NCBI GenBank assembly: GCA_023101725.1
Contig: JALJCO010008621.1
Location: forward strand, 1,967,001 to 2,031,000
DNA from: Atherinomorus stipes
Taxonomy: Eukaryota; Chordata; Actinopteri; Atheriniformes; Atherinidae
Length of the DNA stretch: 64,000 nucleotides
Direction of reading: 5' to 3'
The notes beneath the pieces were generated by a model, which saw nothing but the letters and a program-made list of their open reading frames with translations, made no database searches and was not told the DNA's origin. The position numbers and the translations under genes are program-made. Numbering within the stretch: the stretch's first letter is position 1; every line of letters starts with the position of its first letter. Below, piece by piece: positions 23,530 through 34,863 of the stretch.

Positions 23530-23575
23530 TTAGTTGGGGCTCCCAATATGGAACAGCCTCCCAATAGGAGTGGGG

Positions 23576-24477
23576 CAAGGTTATTATAGATTTGAAGTTT
23601 TCATTGGTTTTTATTGGTTTTTAGTTTTTCAGTTTGCTTTTTTTTATTTCAGTTTAGTTTTAGTTAGTTCAACAAATGATTTTGTAGTTTTAGTTTAGTT
23701 TTTATTTTGAGGAATTGACTAGTTTCAGTTGAGTTTTTATTTAGTTTTAGTCTTAGTCTTAGTTTTTCAGGTACTAAGAGAAAGCCTTGAAATGTATTTG
23801 TTGAAAAGTATAGAAGAATGTGTGACACAAAATATGGATCATCACATCCTTTTATCTTAATTCCTGAACCACAATTTTTCAAATTATTTCTGAATGTAAA
23901 TCCAACTTTTGTTTCAACGTTTAACAGGCCCTTATCTAAACAGTCAACTATAAAATCAGCTCTCACCACATATCTTCAGTGTAATCATGAACTTTTTATG
24001 AGGGTCTCTGTGACAGCTTCGCAAATTAACTTTTAAATTTGTTGGATTTTTCCCTTTTAGTTGCATTCCACAGATGTTCCCATCAGTCTTCATCACAATA
24101 CATTTACTCTTACTGATTAGTGGTTTGTACTCAAAATACTCCCATATTGAGCAGTGGCGTTTTCCACCTGCTGCAACTTTGGCCATTTTTGTCTGCTATG
24201 CACTTCTTCTAGTTCAGGTGCTGCAGATAATAGCCGCTATACTGCCACCCCCTGGAGGAAAAGTGGTAGAACAGCAGCTGCTGCAGGACAGGTGTCTCAC
24301 GTCTAATTAGGGGAGAAAACGAAACAACAACAAAACTAAGCTAAATTTATCTCCAATTCAGCTTAGTTTTAGTTAGTTTTGCATTCTTAATTTTTGTTTT
24401 TATTTTTATTTCAGTTAACTAAATTATTTTTTAACTGCTAGTTTTAGTCTTAGTTTTAGTTAACTATAATAACCCTG
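23576..24477. mobile_element. 902-bp hAT element inserted in the LINE
   Basis: The ends caaggttattatag and ctataataaccctg are inverted repeats with one mismatch. They are flanked by 8-bp direct repeats gagtgggg (23568-23575) and gagtgagg (24478-24485), identical at 7 of 8 positions, as expected for hAT insertions. Subterminal regions are rich in tagttttagtt-type repeats, familiar from a fish hAT group. A decayed BED finger is encoded on the minus strand inside. No catalytic domain is visible, so the copy is nonautonomous. Confidence 0.85.
23956..24186 (-). pseudogene. BED zinc-finger remnant of a hAT transposase
   Basis: A 76-codon minus-strand frame contains SIWEYFEYKPL, then SKCIVMKTDGNICGMQLKG, then KNPTNLKVNLRSCHRD. 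This is the BED-type DNA-binding finger typical of the amino end of ZBED/hAT transposases: aromatic 'W.YF' start, two cysteines, a 'KNPTNLK' helix and closing histidines. The first closing histidine expected in 'KVHLRSxH' is N here, so zinc binding is probably lost. No catalytic domain follows within the element. A nonfunctional fragment that happens to keep an open frame. Confidence 0.7.
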
Positions 24478-24810
24478 GAGTGAGGACCTCATCATCCCTA
24501 GACCAGTTTAAGTCCAGACTCAAGACTTCTCTTTTTTCATTGGCCTTTGAATAAATTCAGGTGCGAGTCTGATCTTGGTTGGACAGTTGGAAAAAAGAAC
24601 GGCTCTAACTGTATTTTACTGTTTTATATCTTTTATGTGTTTTTGTATTGCTTAGATATTTTATCTAATTGGGTTTATTCTGTTGTGAAGCACATTGGTA
24701 AACAGTTGTTTTTAATTGCGCTATATACAGTAAATAAATTTGAATTGAATTGAATCGAATCAAATTGAATCGAATCAAATTGAATTGAATTGAATTGAAT
24801 TGCACTGACA

Positions 24811-25194
24811 AATTGTAATCTTCGTTGTGTATGCTACCTGTGGGATTAACCATTATGTCCATGACTCATGAACATTTGTGGAGGCTTGTGAAAAAATCCA
24901 GACATGTTATGCTTGAAGCTGATGAAAGCTTTTTGTATTATCAGAATTATGGAGGAAACCTTTTGTAGAAGTAACCCGGTCTAACACAGTCCTGCATACA
25001 AGTTTTAATATTCTATCATCATATGTTCCTTGATGTGTTTATTTGACTTTTTTCAGGTAGAAATATGTAATGCTGACCCTAAAAATATGTGTCTGACTTG
25101 TTTTGATGGCACAGTGAAAAATGATGTACATTCCTGGAGCCTGGCAACATGTTGAGGCTGAGAAACTACATCCCCATACAGCAACATCTTACTT
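24811..25194. other. Non-genic stretch, nothing recognised
   Basis: No repeat or gene recognised. Confidence 0.45.
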
Positions 25195-25375
25195 GTTTTT
25201 CTTTTTAAGCTTGTCCTTTCCAACGTTGTAGCAAGCAGAATAATGATGGTCCGACTGCTGTGCAGTGTCAAATAAATTTGCTTTGCCAAGAGGAAGTTTA
25301 TGAGTAGTATATAATGACAGAAATTTGTTTATTACTGAATTTACATGTTGTAATGCCAGACTTGCCGGGGGCGGG
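25195..25375 (-). repeat. Unnamed dispersed repeat family, copy 2 of 3 (inverted)
   Basis: Read on the minus strand it shares acttcctcttggcaaagcaa, attctgcttgctacaacgtt and the upstream acaacatgtaaattcagtaa…taaacaaat block with copy 1 at 19195-19405. It is the best-preserved partner of copy 1. Confidence 0.65.
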
Positions 25376-26589
25376 GGACTGACAAGGTAAAAAGTTAAAC
25401 TCAGATGCAGACTTAGTTCAGGTAGCAACAAAAGTTGTTTTTACTGAATCTCCAATAGCTGGAGAACTCCAAGGACAGAAACTTTAAAAATGTCGAGGAA
25501 AACATTGGACCTCTGAAGACAAAGCAATACGACAATCTAGCGAAGCCACGAGGTAAGAGGGCAACTTATACAATCGCACATGAGGGAAGCTGATGACACA
25601 CAGGTGAAACACATCAGTACGGGGCATCAGATAAGCAGGAGAGGAAGGACTGACAAGGGATGAACCATGTGAGGGAAAAAAAGAAGGGAGAGACTGAAAA
25701 GGGGAGTGAAGAGATGATAAATGAAATTGATGCATCAGATAGAAAGCATCAGCAACAGCTGTTAAACCGAAACAGAAAAACCCGACAACCAGCTGTTACA
25801 GCTGTAAAAAAAAAAAAAAAAAAGAAACAAACAAATGGAACAAAATGTCTTTCACCCTATATGTGAGAAAACAAAGCAGACAAAAATGAGGAGCACCTGT
25901 CAAAAGATGAGTAGAAAACATGGATCACAAACACAACTACTGAAACACCAGCAACACAGAAACAAACAAGCAAGCCACATGACAATGCAGGAATCACATC
26001 CAGCCCACCGCAGGAAGACCATGTATCCACCCAGGCCAGCTGATGTCTCACCTGGGCTGACACTACTCCCTGTTTGTCTCATTCAGAACAGATTATTCTT
26101 TAAAGAAAAAATTAAATAGGAAGAAATTTTCAAATCCATTATTTAGCCACCCTTTCAACATTGTTTACTGTTTTTCAACTTTCAGCAGCTCCTGCTTGTA
26201 AAATTAGTCTGTTGTAGCGCTTGTTGTAGTGGGTGACTCTCCCTGTATCGTTCTGTGCTGTTAGTTAAGTGTATATGATTTCTTGATATTCTCCTGGTGA
26301 CACATCATCAGAGTGACGTGGTGAGTACTGTCAATAATCTTACTGAATTCAACTGAATAACAAGATTACTGTAAACTTGCATTATTAAGACCATAACACA
26401 CATTACCACAGACCGTTCTAAAATACAATCCCATCATCTCATGCTATGTGCGTAACGGGAAGAGCCTGGGTCTTCAAAGTAAAATGGTAATGCACCTTGT
26501 TCTGAAATCATTCTTCAGATGGTGAAGGATTTGTTGCAACTTGCTTTCAATGTGCTCAACATTATCAGAGAGGCCTGAAAACTAATGCA
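25376..26589. other. Non-genic stretch, A-rich, possible degraded repeat
   Basis: The segment from 25376 to about 26100 is A/purine-rich and reads like the antisense of a degraded repeat (atgcagac…, aaaacattggacc, cacaggtgaaacacatcagt), but I could not assign a family. An A-run lies at 25806-25822. Nothing recognised beyond it. Confidence 0.3.
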
Positions 26590-26945
26590 ATCCAGGCCCG
26601 GCTCTGAGCCCCCCTCCTATCCTACGCCCGGGACAACAGACACGTTTGTCTTCCCCCTCTGTCTTCCCCAGCCAGAACCCCTGACAGCCGTGGAGCACAG
26701 GCCCCCTGGGACATGTCTCCAGCCCCATTGGGCACCAGGGGCCAGGGAACCCCAAGCTAGAAAACCCCTCCCATCCCTCTGGACAGAGCCTCCACCCAAC
26801 GCCCAGGAATACCGTCCATGCCCCTCCTCCAAAGGTCAACAAACATGAGCCAGCACCCACCCTAATTCCCCAGGGCACCACCAAGCACCCCACTGCCCAG
26901 GAAGCCCCCACAGAGCAGGGCAAGCCAGGAACAGCCATCACCTAA
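26590..26945. repeat. C-rich block, probable dispersed repeat
   Basis: About 350 bp are strongly C- and GC-rich with blocks such as gagcccccctcctatcctac, cccccagcc-like runs and ggaagcccccacagagcagg, in sharp contrast to AT-rich neighbours. Overlapping open frames on both strands are a by-product of the composition (few A/T-rich stops). It resembles a GC-rich teleost dispersed repeat but I cannot name it. Confidence 0.5.
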
Positions 26946-29149
26946 AGCATCATTTCCCCTTACAGCTCCGTGTCCAGCAACTGGACATAGCATCACTCTG
27001 GCCACTTTGAACGTGCATTATGGCTGATTCATCACGGAATGCAAGATAACATTATTGGAGGAAGGGAGGACAAGAATGGACAGAGCGAGGGATAAGACAA
27101 GAGCAACATGGGACTGACATTAACTGTTGTTGACGTAGGATGCAAGCTGGATGCTGAATTAGTCGTCGCATGGGGCGCCTCAATGCAGAAATCATCCAGA
27201 GTTCAGTAGTGCAGCTTTAAAGCAATCTCCTGCTAATTATAACAACAGTCTTTTTCAATTAAAAAAGGGTTCAACTGCAGAGTAGTGGCATTACAAATAC
27301 TATAAATGATTTTTTTAATGAATACTGAAAATGAATCCTTAAAAAATTGTCCACGTATTCCTGATCCACTGCCACTCCTGTCTTTAATAAATAAAAACCA
27401 AATTACAACAAGAAAAAAAAAAGGGAAAGAGGAATAATAAGCTCCTGGCTCCTCTTTGTGTTTTGCTTCTGAATTAATCACTCATGCACATGTAGTGACT
27501 GTGAGGAATGGATTTTGTCATGTAATAGGACTCCTGCTGAGCTCTGTGTGATTGTGATTGCCGACCTTCCAACATGAATTCGATACCCGTGGCCATTTAT
27601 GTCATGACAGTTGTAGGCAATTTCTGTTATCTGCTAAATGAAATGTCTGTTTTAATGGCTGCACTGGTAGCACTGCTCGGTCTTGCACACTCAGCAATGA
27701 CATGCCCACTCTCGGAGTGAAGAGGACTCCAGGATTCTTTCAGCTTTAGCAGAACCAATTTACAAGCTGACAAAGGTTGTTTGAATACATCATTCACCCA
27801 AAATGGCCATCAGTCCTACTCACATCATTTTCCATTCAGTAACAGTTACAAATCCTGATACCACATCACAATGTGTAGAGTAATGCAAAGCACACTCGTC
27901 TCAACACATTACAGGTGCATGATGCAACACAAGCAAAAAAGTATTGCATGTGCATACTCGCACATACACAAGCAAAAACTTTCAACTTAAGCTTAATCCA
28001 TTTGACTATTTGGCAGTATAACACCAGCTTGTAGCTGCAGGTGAGTGATTAAGGCAGTTAATATAGATCTCATTGGATCCTATTCTCTAGAGCAGTTTAA
28101 ACCTCTTACATGTTGATTAAAATCCTTAAATCCATCTGTGGGTTATTGCGTGACTGCTGTATTGGTATTAAAGGTCATCACATCCTCAGAGTGGCCTGGA
28201 TACTGAATCCCCACAGCATATGTGTCTTCATTCAGCCATAAAAAGTATTGATGGGCCAATGCATGTGATACAAACAGAAGGTTTCTATCACTTTCAATGC
28301 ACACACAGTTTCAGGTATCCTCTGAAAACTTGCCGAAGAGCTGGCGTGATTATATGGATGGCTTCCCGATGATATAGCTGACGGGATTTTAATGAAAAAT
28401 ATTCCTTCTTAGGAAGCCTCGTAAGAAAAAGTTCTGTCGGTATAATTAAATATTTCATGTACGTTTTATAGTTGCCGATACAGTTTTATCTTAATTCCTT
28501 ATCTGTCTTACAGTTTATTCAACTCTACAAATACAGGGTGAACAAGATAAACTCAAGTTGAAATGAAGTCATGGCTGAAAATAATATGGCTGTGCATTCT
28601 TAAATTAACATACAGTATTTAATTGAACTAATATGTTTCATTACGTTCAAATGTGTTTATCAGATAGGTCACATTTCCTAATTACTGTACCTAATTACCC
28701 TTAAAGCAACCTTTACCGATCTTGCATTTCAGAAAGCACAGCAAGATTATTTGAATACAAACAGTCCCGCCTCACTCCTAAGACACACCCCTTCATTCCC
28801 TCCACCTCCCAATGCAGAATCAAAGGTCTGACAGGCAGGTTGTTGGACAATCCTAGAGGTGCACCCCACTTCAAGGATTGGTTGGAGTTTTCATTGAATA
28901 TTTAGAGATTGGAATAATATTTTATTTTGATTAATGGTGGGTCTGTCTTGTATTTCAGAGTTCCATTACCTCATTCATAGCATTTTACCCTGTTAGAAAA
29001 ATAGTGTAAGAATGCAACATCGGTAAGGGTTGCTTTAATAAGACACTGCTATCTGAACATTTCCTTTTTTATGTCCCTTTTACCAAAATAAGTTTAGATT
29101 CAGAATGATATTTGATTAAATTACAGTATACTACACTGAGTATGCATAC
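26946..29149. other. Non-genic stretch, nothing recognised
   Basis: No repeat or gene recognised on either strand. Confidence 0.5.
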
Positions 29150-29213
29150 AATATAATATAATATAATATAATATAATATAATATAATATAATATAATATA
29201 ATATAACATAACA
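29150..29213. repeat. (ATAAT)n pentanucleotide array
   Basis: About a dozen aatat/ataat units, becoming imperfect (aacat) at the right end. It sits directly upstream of a LINE-like segment. Confidence 0.9.
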
Positions 29214-29224
29214 TAATATCAGCA

Positions 29225-29680
29225 CTGGTTTCTTGTTCACTGCCGTATAGAATACAAAATCCTCCTGCACACTCATCACTGTCTGTACAGTGTGGCCCCC
29301 ACTTACCTCACTTAACTACTTACACCACATGCATCATCTCAGACTCAGTCAGGCCAAAAGCACCTTCTTCTCCCGCCCAGGACACGGCCCAAAACCATGG
29401 GTGCTGCCCCCCATCTGTGTCTCACTGGACCACCTCAGAGCACCACAGGCAGTGGAGGGTTTAAAAAATGGACCAAAAACTTTCCTTCTTAAGAGAACCT
29501 ATTTTAACTTTATCTTTTTTTTTTACTTTTATTATGTTCTGTTTTATAGTCTATTACTCAGTATTTTATTGCTTGTTTTTATCTGCGGTCTCCTTGTAGC
29601 ACTTTGAAATTTGATTTCAAATGGAAAGTGTGTTACAAATAAAATGTGTTATCATTATCATTATTATTGTAATATAATAT
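29225..29680 (+). mobile_element. L2-type LINE 3' end, probable
   Basis: An open frame (29290-29607) reads SLDHLRAPQAVEGLKNGPK and then TFLLKRTYF, close in order to the 'FK..LKTFLF…' ending of L2-type ORF2 proteins. It is followed by tgtagcactttgaaatttga, ggaaagtgtgttacaaataa and an (atc/att) tail, the expected LINE terminus. The protein similarity is weaker than for the copies at 16006 and 23530. Confidence 0.5.
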
Positions 29681-30309
29681 AACAATACAATATGATATAA
29701 TATAGTTATCAATTTAGAATGACAATGAGTAATGACAGCTTTTGTGCTAATACAAGAAAAAAATACATTTCACATACTTGCCATACATTGTCGTCCAACT
29801 TGCTTGTGTGTGTATGTATGTGTGTCTTTTACAAATACACTGATGCAATGAGATACACTTAAAAGCATAGTTTTATCACTATAATAAATAAAATAATAGA
29901 AATGGAGAACCTTTTTATATTTTATTTAAATTTTGAAAAAGAATTAAAGGCAGTATCATAATGTTTTATAAACTATACATGTATCTAAAAAACTTTCAAA
30001 ACATTTTGTTTCAGCGCATCCTCATAAAATCATAGTGTTGTCACTTTGGCATTTGGAATGAATCATTGTCTTGTTTTTTGAGATTGATGAGACACAAAAG
30101 TTTCTGAATTTACATTCTTTTAGGTGTCAAAATTGACATGACAACATTTTTCCATTTGACGTGTCTAACCTGCTGGTGATTGTCTGGTTCTTCCCTGTTT
30201 AGACTGAACAGCTGATGCTGTTGCTTCCCATCTGGTGTATCCTCGTCTCGTTTTTCTTTTCTTTCTTTTCTTTTCTCTCCTGTCTACTCTCTTTTGCACT
30301 ACCCCCTTT
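29681..30309. other. Non-genic stretch with simple repeats
   Basis: GT-rich tract near 29803-29826 and T/C-rich tract near 30248-30290. Nothing else recognised. Confidence 0.45.
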
Positions 30310-30475
30310 GTCAGGTACAGCATTACATGGTAAAACCAGCAGCAGACTCATCTGAAAATAAAGCATAATATTTGAATCTCAAGAGGACATAAAGCTACTC
30401 TTTGCTCCTAATTTGTTCGACGCTTTACAGCAGCCAGAACACCATTCTGCTTCCTATGATGCTGGGCGTGACACA
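30310..30475 (+). repeat. Unnamed dispersed repeat family, copy 3 of 3
   Basis: Shares ctcaagaggacataaagct, tttgctcct, cagcagccagaacaccattc and ctgcttcctatgatgctgg with copy 1 at 19195-19405 in the same order. More diverged than copies 1 and 2 are from each other. Confidence 0.55.
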
Positions 30476-30644
30476 AATTCATGATGCACAACAGGTTTAT
30501 ATACAAACAGAAAGAAGAAAGAAAAGAAAAAAAATATATATATATATACTGTATATACATACAGAAAAACTGTAATCATTTAAAATATCAAGTGCGTTTT
30601 TGCTGGTCTTGAAGCTTTTTTTTAACCAGATAGTGGCTGATATC

Positions 30645-30720
30645 CATCCCTATCCATCTATTTTCTATGCCTGCTTTAGGATTTGGAGTGGGATGCTGGA
30701 GCCACTACTAGCTGCTCAGA
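30645..30720 (+). repeat. Fragment of widespread vertebrate repeat
   Basis: The segment ccatctattttctatgcctg, then gatgctggagcc, matches the left end of the family seen at 62694-62959. A (ta) run lies just upstream at 30533-30546. Truncated. Confidence 0.5.
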
Positions 30721-32725
30721 AATTTGAAAAAGGTTCTAATAATTCATAGAAAATGTTATTCGCCTGTATAAGGATGTTTTTGCCTGTTTTGCAGAAGAGG
30801 GACATCAAGAAAAATGGAAGCATCTTGACTCATTTTGATCTGGCTTAGATAAAAATTACTGTATGTGACTCACCAACTGTTTTTAGTTTGATATGACAAA
30901 CAGTAAACTAATGTAACTGTAGTGTCTTTCCTGATATGATCTTATCTCTGAGACACAAAAGCAGACGTTCCTGAGGAAGAGCTTTGTGCTTTTTTCCCGC
31001 AGACCTGCCAGCATGTTTAGTTCTAATGCTCTTTTTAAACTGACCTGCTACCATTCAACATATAAGCTCTTTGATGTTTCCTCCACATTAAAATATGTAA
31101 ATAGCGAATGCATGTGCTGTCATGCGATAATGTTCGTGCAGTTAGCAGTTAAATATGATGCATCTCCAGTACGCCTGTTGTACAGCAGAGAGGATTTTCT
31201 ATCAGCATGTGATTAATATAAGGAGAATTGTCCAAGATTAATCTGCTTGTCACAATGTTCATGCCGCAAGCCTTTCTCCTGCCAGTCTATGAGGTTTAAT
31301 AATGAAAGCTATATCACCACATTTAATAAAGCCCAAGAGGATGAATCACAGGATCTGTCACATTTATTGTGTCATAATGATGCCTTCAATCTCAGCATTG
31401 TATGCCACATTAATTTAGGTGACTATAGATTTTAAATATGTTTTGTATTATTCTTAATACATAGACAGCATGGACTGGACATACATTCACACCATGTGCA
31501 GTTTAGAGCCCGCTGGCATTGATCACATGGGTTTACTTGGTATGTGCAGCTGCCAGCTTGTCATTCATGGCAGCATAAAATATAAGATGACAATGCAGGG
31601 CAAATGGCACAAGACAAGACTCTGTAGTATCAAATCTGTCTTTTCCAGTGCATGTGTGGCTGACAAACAACACAATTAAAGTGATGATAGAATAATTAGG
31701 ACTTAATAATGCCTGCTGATTATTCCTCACATTGACAACTGTTGTAGTGGGGCCCACTCATCCATGGACCAATAGAGATGCTTTTTGCAGCATTAGTGAG
31801 TCACAAGCAGTGCACTGCATGCCGGAAAACAATCACTGATGTTTGAAGCCAGTGAGGATTTAGACAATCTCTTGGTAATTTTAGTAAAATGTATATGATA
31901 TATTGTTGCTTATTCTGGGAAACAACATGCAATCCACTTAACACAGTTGGCTCTATGGCCTCCCAAAGAATAATTAGGCTAGCTAATGTTTACTTGATTT
32001 TCTAAATTGTTTCATGTAGCAGTTTAGTCGCATATCTACTTTTACAATTGTTTTAATTTCTGAAAAAGACAAGAAGTTTTGACTTGCCATGACTTGTAAT
32101 TGTCCGTTTGTCTGTGGGCCTTTGGCATAGAAAATAGTCTTTCAACTAAATGTAATTTTTACCTGAACATTTGAATGTCATTTTTGCCTTATACTGTGAG
32201 ACAATGTCCAACTGGCGCAATTCTACAATGAGAGAAACTTGAAAATATATTGTTTAAATACAGAAGGGAAAAACAAGGCAGATTTCCTTCATTTTACACC
32301 ACTTACACTAATGAAAACATTTCGTTCATCACTGTGGGCTGATTAGATTGAGGGTGTTATGAAACTGAAGAATGGGTCAAGAGTAGTTTAATTATGTGAA
32401 TGAAGTTAGGGAATGATTAGTGAAAGAATGGCAATTCCCAGTGAAAATCCTATTTAGTGAAACATACAATTGAAATTGTTAAAATAAAACTTGCTTTTAT
32501 CAAACAAAGTTTGCTGACCTTCAACACAGTCTACGTTAGAACATTAGAGCTGTTGTGAAAAGGAGGTTAACTGGTTTTAACTGGTTTTATTGAGAACAGC
32601 ATGCAGTATATAATAAAAAATAAATGGGGCTTACTGGGGGGTTAAATGCTCAGTGGAACTGCAAAAGGAGTCTGGAGGAAAAAACAAAACATTTACAATT
32701 ATTTCTAAGATCACATCAACCTTGT

Positions 32726-32735
<10 letters not shown>
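30721..32735. other. Non-genic stretch, possible conserved noncoding DNA
   Basis: No mobile element recognised over about 2 kb. The part from 31000 to 31760 has balanced composition and low repetitiveness, which would fit unique, possibly constrained noncoding DNA. This cannot be tested from a single sequence. Confidence 0.3.

Positions 32736-32756
<21 letters not shown>
32736..32756. repeat. Homopolymer run of 21 G
   Basis: Preceded by a T-run (32724-32734) and a C. Open frames across it on both strands are artefacts of the run. Confidence 0.85.
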
Positions 32757-34863
32757 TTAGGATACGAAAAAGAACTGAGTTGGAAAGACATCATGGATTG
32801 CACTAAAAAAAGAAAAGAAAAGAAAAAAAAAACTTTCAAAATATCATGACTTGTTTTCCAGCATGACAGAAGTCCCCTTCTCCTCTCTGACTGGGATGGC
32901 GAGTCCTTCTCCATCTGCAAAACAAACTGCAAGCAGAATTGCACGAACACACAAACAAAACCTTCTGACCGAAAGATGTTGTACAAAGTGAAATATCCAT
33001 TTCTACAATTGTCACTTTTACTGGGCTGCATCTCAAGTACTTGGTTGAATTTGTCATTTAAAACAGTCAACCTATAGTCAGGAAAAAAAAATATTGCTTT
33101 ACAGTATAATGACTAATTAAACTCTCGTTAAATTACGACTACACTTCTACCAGGAATGGTTGTAATTTATTAAAGTCAAATGGTGGACATCTGGACCCAC
33201 ATCATCTAACTGCAAATATTTTGCAATATGAAGCAATGCTGTGAGGATGTGAGATCAAAGCTCATCTTTTTCTTTTTTTTTGTTTTTAAATGTTTCAAGC
33301 TCAGTTGAACTGTGCATGTTTATTCCACAGAGCTCAGTACTGAAAAGTACATTCACTAGCTGTTCTTTAAAACCGTTTATATTCTAGAATAGTCATTTCA
33401 AGATGTTGGTGAAAACAAGACAAAACACCATGATCAGAGTAGATAAATCATCTGCCTGCTGTTGATCTCTGCAGAAATTAAGAAAACATTAGATGGGGGG
33501 TAAAACTAGACTTTTAGAGTGATGCTGTGGTTCTGTAGAGGCTTTCAGGCTGTGGAAAATCAAATTCTTTAGGGAACAGATCTTGCAAAAAGCTCTAAAT
33601 AACTCAGGAAAAGTGTTGGTTAAAAAAAGGGTAAAAGAGTAATTATACCCTGCGCCTGTCTGTGTAGTAACAGTGTACAATTTCCAACCTTGAAGCCATC
33701 AGTTATAAATGTATTTTTTGTTGCATTAGAAAGTGGACATGACAAGATTCTAAAATTGCATGTTTGAACCTGAGTGTATAAAAACTGGTCAACCTTTTCC
33801 CAGCCCATAAAGAGACCGTACGACTGGTTTAGAGTTGTTTATGAATTCTGTTGGGACTGACAGAGAAAGCTTAATTTAACCTAGAAATCAGTTCTGCTAT
33901 TCTCCAACACTTCTGTTTCAGCTAGTTTGAAGTTGGCTATATTCTATTTTCAGTCTGTGATCGCACATGAATGTTTCTTACCTTTGAAAACAGTCTCACT
34001 CCTGTGTGAACTGACAGACTGATCAGTCAAAGTACTTTTGCCTCTATTGAGCTCCGTCTGCCACCGTATGAGCACTATTTTCCATCACTATCTTTTCTCA
34101 GAACTTAGAAGTGCCAAAAACACATTTGATTATGAATAATCAAATTGTGCTTAAAAAAAAAAAAAAGAAATGTAATTGTGCATCTTTGAAAGCCCTCAGT
34201 CCCACTTAATAGGTGAGTTTGTTTTCTTTGCCAGCATATTGAACAGAAATATAGAATGTTTGATCTCTTTTGAAACTCCACTTCAAGACAGTATTCCTAG
34301 TGTTAAATCAGTTGTTTTTTTTATTGATTTTGTTTGTGCATCTACTCTTACTTTTTCCAGTTGAAAGTCAGACCGTAGCAGATGCTGCAAGCCTAGTGAA
34401 AACTGGGTTCAACATCAGCTGAATTGCCTATCACAGCACAAACAGAGAGGGCATGCAGCCATCCACATTTAGGCTACATCTCGTTACAACCCACAAACTC
34501 TAGTGAGAAAGGGAGCATGACATTACAGAGACTGAAAAAAGGACATGTAACAAAACAATGATTTACACTAAAAGACCAATAAAAGACTAAACAAGATCAG
34601 ACATAAGGCTATGGAATGAGTCTAATTCATTATAATGCATCCTTAATTCGCTCAAATACTAAATGAATCAATGAAGAAAATACAAACAAAGCTGTCCCTT
34701 GAATAAAACTACCTAAATAAAACTACAGCCTGTGGCCTCAACGCTAACCAAAACAGTCCACAAATGCATAAAACCCAAAGAAAACAATAAAGCAACTAGG
34801 AAAGTGTCACAGAGAGCAAGTGGAAAGGCTCAAACATGTATGAGACTCTGTGGCTGAACACAA
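32757..34863. other. Non-genic stretch, nothing recognised
   Basis: An A-rich run occurs near 32803-32831. No gene or known element recognised. Confidence 0.5.

Larger units (their letters stand above)
23530..24810 (+). mobile_element. L2-type LINE 3' end, split by a hAT element
   Basis: Left of the hAT insertion one frame reads LPIWNSLPIG. Right of it a frame reads SLDQFKSRLKTSLFSLAFE and then a stop (about 24542-24553). WNSLP and FKSRLKTSLF are hallmarks of the ORF2 carboxyl end of L2-type LINEs. The 3' UTR follows, with ttgtgaagcacattggtaaa, gcgctatatacagt and a (ttgaa/tcgaa) pentamer tail to about 24800. The insertion at 23576-24477 interrupts the frame exactly at the target duplication. 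The copy is also 5'-truncated. Confidence 0.75.

Noticed and set aside
26582..26941. Overlapping open frames of 70-119 codons on both strands
   Set aside because: The C-rich composition removes stop codons; no domain or codon structure is seen.
32711..33070. 119-codon minus-strand frame with a proline run
   Set aside because: The proline run is the 21-G homopolymer; the remainder has no similarity I recognise.
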